Shown: piece by piece, positions 52,931-62,401 of the stretch
Position numbering within the stretch: the first letter of the stretch is position 1
Layout of the letters: each line of letters begins with the position of its first letter
DNA from: Pseudovibrio exalbescens
Lineage (GTDB): Bacteria; Pseudomonadota; Alphaproteobacteria; Rhizobiales; Stappiaceae
Assembly: GCF_028737195.1 (NCBI RefSeq)
Contig: NZ_JAQZAJ010000007.1
Coordinates: 1 to 64,000, forward strand
Length of the DNA stretch: 64,000 nt
Reading direction: 5' to 3'
Made by a program: the position numbers and the translations under genes
The notes under the pieces: model-generated
Told to the model about the DNA's origin: nothing
The model's database searches: none
The model's input: the letters and a program-made list of their open reading frames with translations, nothing else

Positions 52931-53827
52931 ATGTCGGACAGCACAGAAAAAGCAGCAGAACGGTTTCGCGGCTTAGACACCTGGAACACCACGGAGATTC
53001 TTTCTGCGTTGTGGGATGGCCAGATGCGCGCGATCTCAGCGGTTCTGCCAGCGCTGGAGAAGATGGCTCCGGCGGTGGATGAAGCTGCGGTTCGGCTTGG
53101 CTCTTCTTCAGGTCGATTGATTTATGTAGGCGCGGGCTCTTCCGGCGTCATTTCCCTGTTAGACAGTTTGGAACTCGGTTCCACCTTCGATTGGTCCGAC
53201 GAACGTGCGGTGGTGATCCTCCCCAGTGGGCTGGATCTGTCGAACGGCATGGCGGACTCTGTTGAAGATGAAGGCGATGTGGGTGCCGCCCGCATTGATG
53301 ATCTGGATGTAACAGCAGACGATGTGGTGGTGGGTGTTTCTGCCAGCGGTCGCAGCGCATTTACCGTGCAGGCGCTCAAGCGTGCAGGGGAACGCGGTGC
53401 CCTGACCATCGGTTTTGCAAACAACACCGGATCTCCACTTGAAGCTGTTGCTCACCACATGATTGTTGCGCTCACCGGTGCAGAAGTGGTGGCTGGCTCT
53501 ACGCGCCTCGGTGCGGGAACCTCGCAGAAGGTTCTGTTCAATCTCTTTTCTACAACGCTGATGACCCGACTGGGCGGAATTCACGACAACCTGATGGTGA
53601 ACGTGCGCCCGTCCAACGCAAAACTTCGCAAACGCTGTGCGGCCATGGTGGCGCAGATTGCCAACACAAGCGAGGAGGAGGCCGCCGACGCGATTGCGCG
53701 CTTTGGCTCTGTGAAACGCGCCGTGCTTGGTCTTGCCGGAGTTGCTGAGGACGCCATTGAAGCGCGGTTGCAAGCCGCCGGAGGCGTTCTGCGTCGGTCA
53801 CTTGAAGCTGAGGATAAAAACCAATGA
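52931..53827 (+). CDS. murQ: N-acetylmuramic acid 6-phosphate etherase
   Basis: This 298-residue SIS-domain lyase cleaves the lactyl ether of MurNAc-6-phosphate to give GlcNAc-6-phosphate in peptidoglycan recycling. It has RLIYVGAGSSGVISLLDSLE (about 56-75), a second sugar-phosphate loop VVGVSASGRSAFTVQAL (about 132), the GFANNTGSPLEAVA segment and a helical C-terminal domain (about 230-290). GGGAGGA precedes ATG 52931. Its stop overlaps the next gene (ATGA). Product flows directly to nagA on the other strand. Confidence 0.92.
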   Translation: MSDSTEKAAERFRGLDTWNTTEILSALWDGQMRAISAVLPALEKMAPAVDEAAVRLGSSSGRLIYVGAGSSGVISLLDSLELGSTFDWSDERAVVILPSGLDLSNGMADSVEDEGDVGAARIDDLDVTADDVVVGVSASGRSAFTVQALKRAGERGALTIGFANNTGSPLEAVAHHMIVALTGAEVVAGSTRLGAGTSQKVLFNLFSTTLMTRLGGIHDNLMVNVRPSNAKLRKRCAAMVAQIANTSEEEAADAIARFGSVKRAVLGLAGVAEDAIEARLQAAGGVLRRSLEAEDKNQ

Positions 53828-56379
53828 CCGCTGTTCGTTTGCAGTCCCCGATCACTGGCTGGGCGACACCTCTCACAGACGTGCCGGATGAGGCCTTCGC
53901 ACAAGGCCTGATTGGTGATGGTCTGGCGGTAGACCCGTTCGAGATGGACCTTTGTGCTCCTTGCGATGGCACAGTTGTAACCATTCACCGTGCGAAGCAT
54001 GCCTGCACGATCCGCGCTGCCAACGGTGCTGAAATTCTGATGCATATTGGCGTTGATACGGTTGAGCTTGGTGGCGACGGGTTTGAGACTTTTGTAAGTG
54101 ACGGTCAGGCTGTTCGCGCGGGCGACAAGCTGATCTCCTTTGATATGGACAAGGTAGCGACAGCAGCTCGCAGTCTTCAGGTAATCATGGTTGTGGCTAA
54201 TGGTGATGGGTATCCCATTGAAGACCGTGTCTTGAACTGTGAGGTCAAAAGTGGCGACTTCATCATGGCTGTTGAGGGCGAAGCAGTAGAAGCGTCCTCT
54301 TCTGTCTCCTCCGATGCAGATGAAGTCGCCACTAAAGATGTGCGGCTGATGATTGCAAGCGGCCTGCATGCCAGACCAGCCGCAGCCCTTGCAAATGCAG
54401 CGCGTGAGTTCTTTGGGTCGGTAACCATTGAGCTCAATGGCAAGAGCGCCGACGCAAAGAGCGTCGTGTCCCTGATGGCTCTTGGCACCGCATATGGCGA
54501 CACGCTGGCTGTGACCGTGCGCGGACCTGGCGCAGGTGAAACGCTTGAGAAGCTGACAGCTGCCATCGCGGCGGGTCTTGGCGATCCCGTTTTTGAAGAT
54601 GAGCAGGCTGTTCCGGCTGCCGCCGCCAAGAAGGCAACACTGTCTTCGACACCCATTCAGCTTGCCGATGATCTGCCTCCGTTCGAGCCGGGCCAAGAAG
54701 AAGTGCTGGCCGATGGCACAACGGCGGTACAGGGCGTTGCCGTTGGTGCGGCAGTTCGCTTGTTCCATGCAGCTCATCAGTTTTCCGAGTATGCCGAGGA
54801 TGCAGGCAGCGAAAAGCAGCGCTTTGAGCAAGCCATGGCGGTGATGAATGACCGTCTTGCAGCTGCGGCGAAGGGGGAAGGCCATGCCTCCGAGATTTTT
54901 GAGGCCCATCGTACGCTGCTGAGCGAGCCTGAGCTGGCAAGCGGCACGCTCGACTTGATCTCAAATGGCAAGAGTGCTGAGTGGGCCTGGACCAACGTGG
55001 TTGGCAAGATGGTTGCGGTGCTTGAAGGCCTTGCTGACAGCCGAATGTCTGAACGGGCCGCGGATCTGCGCGATCTTGAAGCTCAGGTTCTGGGCATTTT
55101 GACCGGTCATGATCCTCGCGCAACCCTTGCTGATTTCCCAGAGGGCGGAATTCTGGTGGCCGACGAAGTGTTGCCATCCGAACTAACGGCGGTTCCTCGC
55201 GGTCGCCTTGCAGGCATCTGCATGGCAGCCGGTGGCAAGACGTCTCACGCCGTGATCCTTGCTGAATCCATGGGCATTCCAACCATCGTTGCGGCCGGGC
55301 CTCATGTGGTGCGGGTGCCGGAGGGTGCGCCTGTCATTATTGATGGCCCAACGGGTGCGATGCGTGTGTTCTCCTCCGAGGAGACGCAGCAGAAGACACG
55401 CGATGCAGCGGCAAAGCGCGTGAAACAGCGTGAGTTGAACCGTAAAACCGCCCATGAGATTTGCTATACGGCAGACGGCGTCCGCATAGAGGTTTTCGCC
55501 AATCTAGGCAAAGTGGATGATGCCACGGTTGCCATGGCGGAAGGTGCTGAAGGCTGCGGTCTGCTGCGCTCAGAGTTTCTTTATCTCGGCCGGGCGTCTG
55601 CGCCGACTGAGGATGAGCAGTTCCAGGAGTATCAGGCGATTGCGGATGCCATGCAGGGCCGTCCGGTGATCATCCGCACTCTTGATGCGGGCGGGGACAA
55701 GCCTCTGGCCTATTTCCCGATCCCTGAGGAAGAAAACCCGGCGCTGGGTGTGCGCGGTGTTCGCGCAACACTGAAAGAGCCGGAACTGCTTCGCACCCAA
55801 CTGCGCGCAATTCTGCGGGTTCGCCCATACGGCATCGCCAAGATCATGGTTCCAATGGTGACATCGGTTACCGAACTGCGGGCCGTGAAGGCGATGATCG
55901 AAGAAGAGCGCGTTGCGCTTGGACGGGACGAGCCGATTGAAGTGGGCGCCATGATTGAAGTGCCTGCAGCGGCGCTGACTTCCGCTCAGCTGGCAGAAGA
56001 AGCGGCGTTCTTCTCGATCGGCACAAACGATTTGACGCAATACGGGCTGGCCATGGATCGCGGCAACCCAGCTCTTGCGCCGAGCATTGATGCTCTGCAT
56101 CCCGGTGTGCTGCGCCTGATAGAGCAGGTAGCCATTGGGGCCGCAAAGAACGAACGGACAGTTGCCGTATGCGGTGGGGCCGCATCAGACGTGGCAGCGG
56201 TTCCGTTCCTCATCGGATTGGGGGTGACCGAGCTTTCGGCCACGCCTGCGGTGATCGCTGATGTCAAGGCGCTCATTCGCACCCTGAACATGGCGGATTG
56301 CCGAGCTTTGGCTCAGTCCGCTGTAACGGCCGAAACATCCAAGGATGTGCGGGCACTCGTGGCAGATACTGGAGCGTGA
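53824..56379 (+). CDS. Fused PTS protein: EIIA(Glc family)-HPr-EI
   Basis: This 851-residue phosphotransferase fusion carries a whole sugar-specific relay. The EIIA domain occupies about 1-150, with His74 in ILMHIGVDTVEL. The HPr domain occupies about 170-260, with His182 in GLHARPAA. Enzyme I occupies about 295-845, with His475 in GGKTSHAVI and the PEP-binding C-terminal motifs GCGLLRSEFLYLGR, RTLDAGGDKPL and FFSIGTNDLTQY. It would phosphorylate the EIICB permease encoded next. This is the NagF type of amino-sugar PTS. It is translationally coupled to murQ. Confidence 0.94.
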   Translation: MTAVRLQSPITGWATPLTDVPDEAFAQGLIGDGLAVDPFEMDLCAPCDGTVVTIHRAKHACTIRAANGAEILMHIGVDTVELGGDGFETFVSDGQAVRAGDKLISFDMDKVATAARSLQVIMVVANGDGYPIEDRVLNCEVKSGDFIMAVEGEAVEASSSVSSDADEVATKDVRLMIASGLHARPAAALANAAREFFGSVTIELNGKSADAKSVVSLMALGTAYGDTLAVTVRGPGAGETLEKLTAAIAAGLGDPVFEDEQAVPAAAAKKATLSSTPIQLADDLPPFEPGQEEVLADGTTAVQGVAVGAAVRLFHAAHQFSEYAEDAGSEKQRFEQAMAVMNDRLAAAAKGEGHASEIFEAHRTLLSEPELASGTLDLISNGKSAEWAWTNVVGKMVAVLEGLADSRMSERAADLRDLEAQVLGILTGHDPRATLADFPEGGILVADEVLPSELTAVPRGRLAGICMAAGGKTSHAVILAESMGIPTIVAAGPHVVRVPEGAPVIIDGPTGAMRVFSSEETQQKTRDAAAKRVKQRELNRKTAHEICYTADGVRIEVFANLGKVDDATVAMAEGAEGCGLLRSEFLYLGRASAPTEDEQFQEYQAIADAMQGRPVIIRTLDAGGDKPLAYFPIPEEENPALGVRGVRATLKEPELLRTQLRAILRVRPYGIAKIMVPMVTSVTELRAVKAMIEEERVALGRDEPIEVGAMIEVPAAALTSAQLAEEAAFFSIGTNDLTQYGLAMDRGNPALAPSIDALHPGVLRLIEQVAIGAAKNERTVAVCGGAASDVAAVPFLIGLGVTELSATPAVIADVKALIRTLNMADCRALAQSAVTAETSKDVRALVADTGA

Positions 56380-56446
56380 TCTGATGCGAGTTGCCAAAGG
56401 TCAGAAACCACTGTTTTCGATTTTTATTGAGCGGGAGGACAATTAA

Positions 56447-57889
56447 ATGTCAAACAACGCATTTGCGGGCGTCCAGCATCTTGGTCGTTCATTGATGCTA
56501 CCGATCGCGGTGCTGCCTGTCGCAGCTATCCTGCTGCGTGTAGGTCAGCCTGATCTGTTGAACATTCCATTCGTGGCAGCGGCTGGTGGAGCAATCTTCT
56601 CCAACCTCGGCATGCTGTTCGCGGTTGGTATCGCAGTTGGCTTTGCGAAGGAAAACCACGGCGCGGCCGGTCTTGCAGGCCTGGTGGGCTTCCTTATTGC
56701 ACAGCAGGGTGCTGTAAATCTGGCAGGTCTTGAGCCAGACCTGGCAAGCACCATGGAAGGCCGTATTGCAATTCCGGTTGGTATCATCATGGGTATCGTG
56801 GCCGGTATTCTTTACAACAAGTACAACAACATCAAGTTGCCTGACTATCTGGCCTTCTTCGGCGGTCGCCGTTTCGTGCCAATCGTCACCGGTCTGGCCG
56901 CTCTGGTTGTTGCTGCTGCCTTCGGTTATGGCTGGGCCTTCTTCGATAGCGCCCTGACAGGTCTGACCAACGGCATCACACACATGGGTGAGCTGGGTCT
57001 GTTCCTTTACGGCGCCCTGAACCGTCTGCTGATCGTAACTGGTCTGCACCACATCTTGAACAACATCATCTGGTTCCTGATGGGTGACTTCACCAATGCT
57101 GCTGGCGAAGTGGTAACTGGTGACCTGAACCGCTTCTTCGCAGGCGACCCGACTGCCGGTGCCTACATGGCTGGTTTCTTCCCAGTGATGATGTTCGGTC
57201 TGCCAGCTGCATGTCTTGCAATGTACACCTGCGCAAAGCCTGAGAACCGTTCTGCTGTTGGTGGTGTTCTTGCCTCTATGGCTCTGACCTCCTTCCTGAC
57301 CGGTATCACCGAACCAATCGAATTCGCGTTCATGTTCCTGGCTCCAGCCCTGTACCTGATCCACGCGGTTCTGACCGGTGTGTCTCTGGTCGTCATGGAC
57401 ATGCTGAACGTGAAGCTCGGCTTCGGCTTCTCAGCTGGCCTGTTTGACTACGTGATCAACTTCGGTATTGCGACCAACCCGATCATGCTGATCCCAGTGG
57501 GTATTGCGTTCTTCGCGATCTACTACTTCCTCTTCGTGGCTGCCATCAAGTTCTTCAACCTGAAGACCATGGGCCGTGAGAGCGCAGAAGAAGCTGCAAC
57601 CGAAACCACTGCAGAAGTTGCCGGTACAGCAATGGCTGCGGCAGGCGATGCGAAGGCTCGGGCTTACCTGAACGCCCTTGGTGGCGCCAGCAACCTGACC
57701 AACGTTGATGCCTGTGCAACACGTCTGCGCCTCAAGGTTATCGACAATGCGCGGATTGATGAAGCTGCTCTGAAGCGTCTCGGTGCCCACGGTGTGGTTC
57801 GCCCGGCAGCAGGGTCTGTTCAGGTCATCGTCGGCCCGGTTGCTGACCAGCTGGCCTCCGAAATCAAGGGTGAGATGGTTACTGCCTAA
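56447..57889 (+). CDS. nagE: PTS EIICB permease for N-acetylglucosamine
   Basis: This 480-residue glucose-family permease has an EIIC membrane domain (about 1-375, around ten helices, opening FAGVQHLGRSLMLPIAVLPV, with GITEPIEFAFMFLAP near 290) and a C-terminal EIIB domain (about 400-475) with the phosphocysteine in DACATRLRL (Cys423). EIIA is absent here and is supplied by the fused protein encoded 67 bases upstream. Next to murQ and nagA, the substrate is probably GlcNAc and perhaps MurNAc. A strong terminator follows. Confidence 0.94.
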   Translation: MSNNAFAGVQHLGRSLMLPIAVLPVAAILLRVGQPDLLNIPFVAAAGGAIFSNLGMLFAVGIAVGFAKENHGAAGLAGLVGFLIAQQGAVNLAGLEPDLASTMEGRIAIPVGIIMGIVAGILYNKYNNIKLPDYLAFFGGRRFVPIVTGLAALVVAAAFGYGWAFFDSALTGLTNGITHMGELGLFLYGALNRLLIVTGLHHILNNIIWFLMGDFTNAAGEVVTGDLNRFFAGDPTAGAYMAGFFPVMMFGLPAACLAMYTCAKPENRSAVGGVLASMALTSFLTGITEPIEFAFMFLAPALYLIHAVLTGVSLVVMDMLNVKLGFGFSAGLFDYVINFGIATNPIMLIPVGIAFFAIYYFLFVAAIKFFNLKTMGRESAEEAATETTAEVAGTAMAAAGDAKARAYLNALGGASNLTNVDACATRLRLKVIDNARIDEAALKRLGAHGVVRPAAGSVQVIVGPVADQLASEIKGEMVTA

Positions 57890-57915
57890 CCTTCTGAGAA
57901 CTTGAAAACGAATAG

Positions 57916-57948
57916 GCCGACCCGGAGGGCATCCGGGTCGGCTTTTTT
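57916..57948 (+). terminator. Terminator of the murQ-nagF-nagE operon
   Basis: GCCGACCCGGA (57916-57926) pairs exactly with TCCGGGTCGGC (57932-57942) around GGGCA, followed by six T. Confidence 0.95.
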
Positions 57949-57957
57949 ATTTTGTTG

Positions 57958-58305
57958 TTACTGGGCGCGGCGAACTTCCAAAACATGAATGCCGGGAGAT
58001 GGCTCATTCTCGACAGTGAGTTGCTGTTCTGCGCAAATGAGGGCGGGGGTGAGACACTCAAGGTCCGCTGGCGGTTCAGCAGCGATGATCATGGGCACCC
58101 CATCAAGGAATAGGATTGCCAGTTTGGTATCCGTTAAGCGCTCGAACCAGCTGTTGTCATTGGAAGGGGGCTTTACGAGGAAAACGCGATCGTAGGCGAT
58201 GCAGGGGACAATTGCGTTGACCGGCTTGTAGCCGCAGGCCGTTTGCAGGCGAATGGCCTGGGCGCTGCGGATGGTATCCAGCATATCCTCCGGGAAGTTG
58301 GCCAT
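57958..58305 (-). CDS. Hypothetical protein, 115 residues
   Basis: A small soluble protein I do not recognise. It has no signal peptide or membrane segment. The middle alternates hydrophobic strands (PCIAYDRVFLVKPPS, TKLAILFLDGVPMIIAAEPP), and the pairs of cysteines are not spaced like a metal site. The coding strand has AAGGAGCC before the ATG at 58305, which supports expression. It is convergent with nagE. Confidence 0.6.
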   Translation of the reverse strand: MANFPEDMLDTIRSAQAIRLQTACGYKPVNAIVPCIAYDRVFLVKPPSNDNSWFERLTDTKLAILFLDGVPMIIAAEPPADLECLTPALICAEQQLTVENEPSPGIHVLEVRRAQ

Positions 58306-58566
58306 GGTCGGCTCCTTGTTTGTGCGCAGAGTGCGCTGCTTCTTCGATATTACCTTACGTCATCTTGCGCCTGTTGGATCTCACGGATGTGTGCGCTCGC
58401 GCTTTTGTGACGCATTACAGATCTTGCCTTCGGGTCAGCTACTTATTGTTTGACCCGCTGGTTGTGGGTAGGATGCGCGGTGCTGGCAATGCCGGCGCAT
58501 ACCCTATTCTTATTCCGACCGTGCGATCTGTTCTTCGCAATTTATCCGATCACGAAAGGCTAGTTC

Positions 58567-59739
58567 TTGACCCATCACGCGCAAATCACCGAGCTGAAAC
58601 AGTGGTTGTTTGACAAGGCATTGCCAATCTGGTGGCGGCAGGGCGCGGATCGGCATCAAGGGGGCTACTTTGAGGCCATTGGCTTGAATGGCATGGGGGC
58701 GCTTGGCCCGCGGCGGGGGCGCGTAAACCCGCGCATGACCTATTCGTTCTGTCAGGGCGGACGCCTTGGCTGGACGGGCGACTGGGAGGCCGCTGCCAAG
58801 CATGGGCTTGATAGCATGCTGGACTCCTTTCGCACCGATGAGGGGTATGTTGCTGGCCTGATGGATGACGATGGCCGGATCGTTGACGGGAAGTTTGATC
58901 TTTACAACCAAGCCTTCGCGTTGTTGGGCCTTGCTGCCATGGCAGCCAGCAATGAAGTGCACTACGGCGAAGCGCGGCAGATCGCAGGGCAGATATTCGA
59001 CTTCATTCGGGCCAACTACGCCCATCCTGAAGCTGGATTTGAAGCGACCAACCCGCCTAGCGAGCCTTTGGCCTCCAATCCGCACATGCACATGCTGGAA
59101 GCTGCGCTTGCCTGGGAAGCGGTTGACCCGGATGGGCCGTGGGGCGATCTGGCAGATGAGATCGTGGGCCTTGCCATGGGCCGGTTTGTCGACCCAAAAA
59201 CGGGAGCCGTGCGGGAGTTTTTTGACCGGACTTGGGCCCCCATGAAAGGCGATCAGGGTCGACGCATTGAACCTGGGCACCAGTTCGAATGGGCATGGCT
59301 GTTTGTGCGTTGGGGCGCAGCGCGCAAGAACGAGCGCGCGTTGGACCTTGCCAAGCGCTTGTTCGATATCGGAGAGACGTACGGCATCGACAAAGAGCGC
59401 GATGTGGTGTTCATGGCAATGGACGACAGCTTCGCGGTGACGGATCCGGTTGCGCGCATGTGGGGGCAGACTGAGTGGATCAAAGGTGCCATTGTGATGC
59501 TGGAGATTTGCGAGGACGCCGAGCGTGAACGCTACGAGGCTTCGTTGGTGCGCGCCATGACCGCTTTGCAAAAATTCTTTGAGGGCGTACAGCCCGGCCT
59601 TTGGCGTGATAAGCTGTTGCCAGACGGGACGTTTGTGGAAGAGGCAGCGCCTGCGAGCACGTTTTATCACATTGTCTGCGCCATTGCGGAGCTTATGGTC
59701 CATGAGGCCACACAAGGAGACCGCAAACTGGGGCGCTGA
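58567..59739 (+). CDS. AGE-family epimerase/isomerase (mannose isomerase-like)
   Basis: This 390-residue (alpha/alpha)6-barrel enzyme of the N-acylglucosamine 2-epimerase family interconverts aldoses and ketoses, or epimers at C2. Family segments are WWRQGADRHQGGYFEAI (about 18-34), RMTYSFCQGGRLGW (about 58), NPHMHMLEAALAW (about 170-182, with a catalytic-type histidine) and EPGHQFEWAWLFVRWG (about 235). Start: an in-frame stop at 58561 leaves only TTG at 58567 before the conserved N-terminus, so TTG initiates. It is followed by an oxidoreductase gene, so the pair may process a free sugar. Confidence 0.85.
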   Translation: MTHHAQITELKQWLFDKALPIWWRQGADRHQGGYFEAIGLNGMGALGPRRGRVNPRMTYSFCQGGRLGWTGDWEAAAKHGLDSMLDSFRTDEGYVAGLMDDDGRIVDGKFDLYNQAFALLGLAAMAASNEVHYGEARQIAGQIFDFIRANYAHPEAGFEATNPPSEPLASNPHMHMLEAALAWEAVDPDGPWGDLADEIVGLAMGRFVDPKTGAVREFFDRTWAPMKGDQGRRIEPGHQFEWAWLFVRWGAARKNERALDLAKRLFDIGETYGIDKERDVVFMAMDDSFAVTDPVARMWGQTEWIKGAIVMLEICEDAERERYEASLVRAMTALQKFFEGVQPGLWRDKLLPDGTFVEEAAPASTFYHIVCAIAELMVHEATQGDRKLGR

Positions 59740-59781
59740 TCGGCACTTCAGGTCCTGGAGCAAGGGCCGATGGGAGGAAAC

Positions 59782-60804
59782 ATGGCAACCAAGACCACCA
59801 AGTGGGGTATTCTCTCTACGGCTCGTATCGGCATCGAGAAGGTCATTCCGGGCCTGATGAAGGCCAATGGCGTTGAGGTGGTTGCCATCGCCTCCAGAGA
59901 TTTGGCAGGGGCGCAGGAAGCGGCCAGCCGTCTCGGGATCCCGCAGGCTTATGGCAGTTATGACGAACTGTTGGCGGATCCGGAGGTGGAGGTGATCTAC
60001 AATCCGCTGCCAAACAACATGCATGTGCCGTACACCATGAAAGCCACCGAAGCAGGCAAGCACGTGCTCTGCGAAAAGCCGATTGCGCTGGATGGCGATG
60101 AAGCCTCACTTCTGTTGGACGTGCCGAGCGACCTTTATGTCATGGAAGCGTTCATGGTTCGCTGCCATCCGCAATGGCAACGTGCACGCGAGATTGTGCT
60201 TTCCGGCGAGCTGGGGGACATTTTGCTTGTTCAGTCTGCCTTCGCCTATAACAACTCGGACCCGAAAAACATTCGCAATCAACTGGCGACCGGCGGTGGC
60301 GCCCTCATGGATATTGGTTGCTATCCCATAGTGGCTGCACGGTATTTTCTGGAGAAAGACCCGGTGCGCGTGATCAGCCTCGTGGACCGGGACCCGACCT
60401 TTGGAACAGACCGGCTGACGTCTGCGCTGCTTGATTTTGGCGGAGGGCAACGGGCGGAGTTTACTGTTGCCACGCAATCTGTGCCGTATCAGCGGATCAA
60501 CATTCTGGGCACTTCCAAGCGGCTGGAAATGCTGATCCCCTTCAATGCTCCGCTGGGCGGGGAGACAGTGCTGCGGCTTGATGATGGCAAAGTGCTGGGC
60601 GATGGCGCGCTCGAGACGGAAGTGATCCCAGCTTGCGATCAGTATCAGCTTCAGGGTGAGCTGTTCTCTCGCGTTGTGCGCGGTGAAGAAGAGCTGCCCT
60701 ATGGGACAGGCGATGCCATTTTGAACATGCGCATCATTGACGCGATCTTTCGCAGTGAGGCGACGGAGGTGTGGGAGACCGTGCACACCTCGGTCTCCGA
60801 CTAG
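59782..60804 (+). CDS. Gfo/Idh/MocA family oxidoreductase
   Basis: This 340-residue NAD(P)-dependent sugar oxidoreductase has a Rossmann opening KWGILSTARIGIEKVIPGLM (about 7-26), the LCEKPIALDGDEA motif with the catalytic lysine (about 96) and the substrate-domain GGGALMDIGCYPIVAARYFL with the Asp/His-position residues (about 172-191; here the usual catalytic His reads differently). ATG 59782 is preceded by GGGAGGAAA. It follows the AGE epimerase by 42 bases on the same strand. Substrate unknown. Confidence 0.87.
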   Translation: MATKTTKWGILSTARIGIEKVIPGLMKANGVEVVAIASRDLAGAQEAASRLGIPQAYGSYDELLADPEVEVIYNPLPNNMHVPYTMKATEAGKHVLCEKPIALDGDEASLLLDVPSDLYVMEAFMVRCHPQWQRAREIVLSGELGDILLVQSAFAYNNSDPKNIRNQLATGGGALMDIGCYPIVAARYFLEKDPVRVISLVDRDPTFGTDRLTSALLDFGGGQRAEFTVATQSVPYQRINILGTSKRLEMLIPFNAPLGGETVLRLDDGKVLGDGALETEVIPACDQYQLQGELFSRVVRGEEELPYGTGDAILNMRIIDAIFRSEATEVWETVHTSVSD

Positions 60805-60814
60805 TCTAGCGCTT

Positions 60815-62314
60815 CTAGCGAATGCCGGGCCAGCGGCCTTGAGCCTTCGCAGCCATCATCTCATCGTATTCCTGAGCGGCTCTGGCACGGACGTCTTCGA
60901 ACAGGTGCACTTTGGTGACTTCGCCATCAAGGAAAACGGTTTCCAGCTGATCGTCACGATCTGCCAGCTCCTCCTGGCGGACGGTCTCATAAACACCCGG
61001 CTGCTCCTTGACCACCGCAAGGCGGCCGGGGCGAGAGGCCTTCAGCCCGGCAACAGAGGTGGCCGGAGCCTTGAACACGTCGTGCCACTCATCCTCAATG
61101 CACACGGCTGAGGCCTTCATGGCAAATCCAAAGGTGTCGCGGTCGATCTTTTGCAGAAGCCCTGCACCCATGCCGAATGCAACGTTGCCGATGGCCAGCT
61201 TGTGGTTCATGAGGGCCTGCATGATGTCGATGATGGATTGCGGTGTGACGCCATCGCCCTGAATGACGCGAACCTTGTCGTTGAGCAGGCGGTAGCCAGT
61301 TGCGGTTTCGGTGAAACCAAACTTTTCGCCAAGGGCTTCGATGGTGCTCGGCAGGATCTCGCAGGGGTTTCCGCTGTCCGGGCGCACCACGAGAAAGCCG
61401 TTCTCACGAGACAGAACCTGATCCTTGAGCTTGTCGCCCCAATACTCGTTGAGCGCGCGGAACAGGTCATAGCTGTCTGACACACATGCCACGAGCCCAT
61501 CAGGAAACTGGCGCAGCATGTTTTCCATCGCGTCGATTTCACCAGCTTCGCCACCCCAACTGGTCATGGTGGAGTGCTCGGAAGCGGGAATGGAATAGCC
61601 CGCCATGTCTGCGCCATAAAAATTGCGCGCATAGACGAGGCCGCTGATGGTGTCTGTTCCTTGAGACGCCACAAGGTGGGCACAGCCGCCGATGCCAGCC
61701 GCTTCAAACGATGTTGTCCCCCGCGCGCCGAAGTCGTGTAGCTTGAACTCAACCCCTTCAGAGGAGCCATCAGTGATTTGCATGCGGCGTGCAATTTCAC
61801 GTGTTGTCGCCAAGGAGTTGGTGGCCACCGTGCTTGGGTACCAGATGGACCGCAGCAAGCGCGTTTCCAGAAAGGTTGGCAGCCAGTAAAACTCGGGATC
61901 TGTGTTGGTGATGCGCATCATTGCCGTGCGCAGGCCAGCCACAGAGCCCTCTGGCAGGGCATCAATGCGAACTGGCAGGCGTCCGTCATGGCTTTCCTGA
62001 ATACGTCGCCAACTGTCTATGGCGGGATCAAGGCCATGGGCGCGAATGAAAGGCTCGGCTTCGGCAATGATGTCTTCGGTAATTACCACGCCCTGAAGCT
62101 TGGCAAGCTCCATCTGAAGGCCGAAGAAAACGGTGTAGTCTATCGAGCCGTTTGCTTTGCGTGCCTCCACATAGGATGACACATACTGGGTGCCGGGCTT
62201 GTATTGTCGATAGTGGGAGTGTTTGTAACTGTCGGTGTCCAGCAGCAGGTTGTCCAAGTCCATGGCGCGAACCCGCGAGGAAATATCATTGAAGAAGCCG
62301 GGTCTGTAGGTCAT
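60815..62314 (-). CDS. nadV: Nicotinamide phosphoribosyltransferase (NadV/NAMPT type)
   Basis: This 499-residue type II phosphoribosyltransferase makes NMN from nicotinamide and PRPP, giving a two-step NAD salvage without deamidation. It opens LLLDTDSYKHSHYRQYKPGT and has the NAMPT segments KLHDFGARGTTSFEAAGIGG (about 203-222), SIPASEHSTMTSWGG (about 248), VVRPDSGNP (about 315) and VIQGDGVTPQSI (about 359). The length is that of NAMPT, not of PncB (about 400). ATG 62314 follows AAAGG. A later ATG at 62263 has no ribosome binding site. Confidence 0.9.
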   Translation of the reverse strand: MTYRPGFFNDISSRVRAMDLDNLLLDTDSYKHSHYRQYKPGTQYVSSYVEARKANGSIDYTVFFGLQMELAKLQGVVITEDIIAEAEPFIRAHGLDPAIDSWRRIQESHDGRLPVRIDALPEGSVAGLRTAMMRITNTDPEFYWLPTFLETRLLRSIWYPSTVATNSLATTREIARRMQITDGSSEGVEFKLHDFGARGTTSFEAAGIGGCAHLVASQGTDTISGLVYARNFYGADMAGYSIPASEHSTMTSWGGEAGEIDAMENMLRQFPDGLVACVSDSYDLFRALNEYWGDKLKDQVLSRENGFLVVRPDSGNPCEILPSTIEALGEKFGFTETATGYRLLNDKVRVIQGDGVTPQSIIDIMQALMNHKLAIGNVAFGMGAGLLQKIDRDTFGFAMKASAVCIEDEWHDVFKAPATSVAGLKASRPGRLAVVKEQPGVYETVRQEELADRDDQLETVFLDGEVTKVHLFEDVRARAAQEYDEMMAAKAQGRWPGIR

Positions 62315-62401
62315 TCGGGGCCTTTCAGCTCACGCGAAGCAACGGAGATCAAAAAGGCAGTGATCTCAACGACCACTACCTGATTGACGAGCTAGCGTGT
62401 T

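Noticed and set aside
62346-62367. GAGATCA...TGATCTC hairpin after lldD
   Set aside because: The inverted repeat is real but lacks a T run on the lldD side, so I do not call it a terminator.
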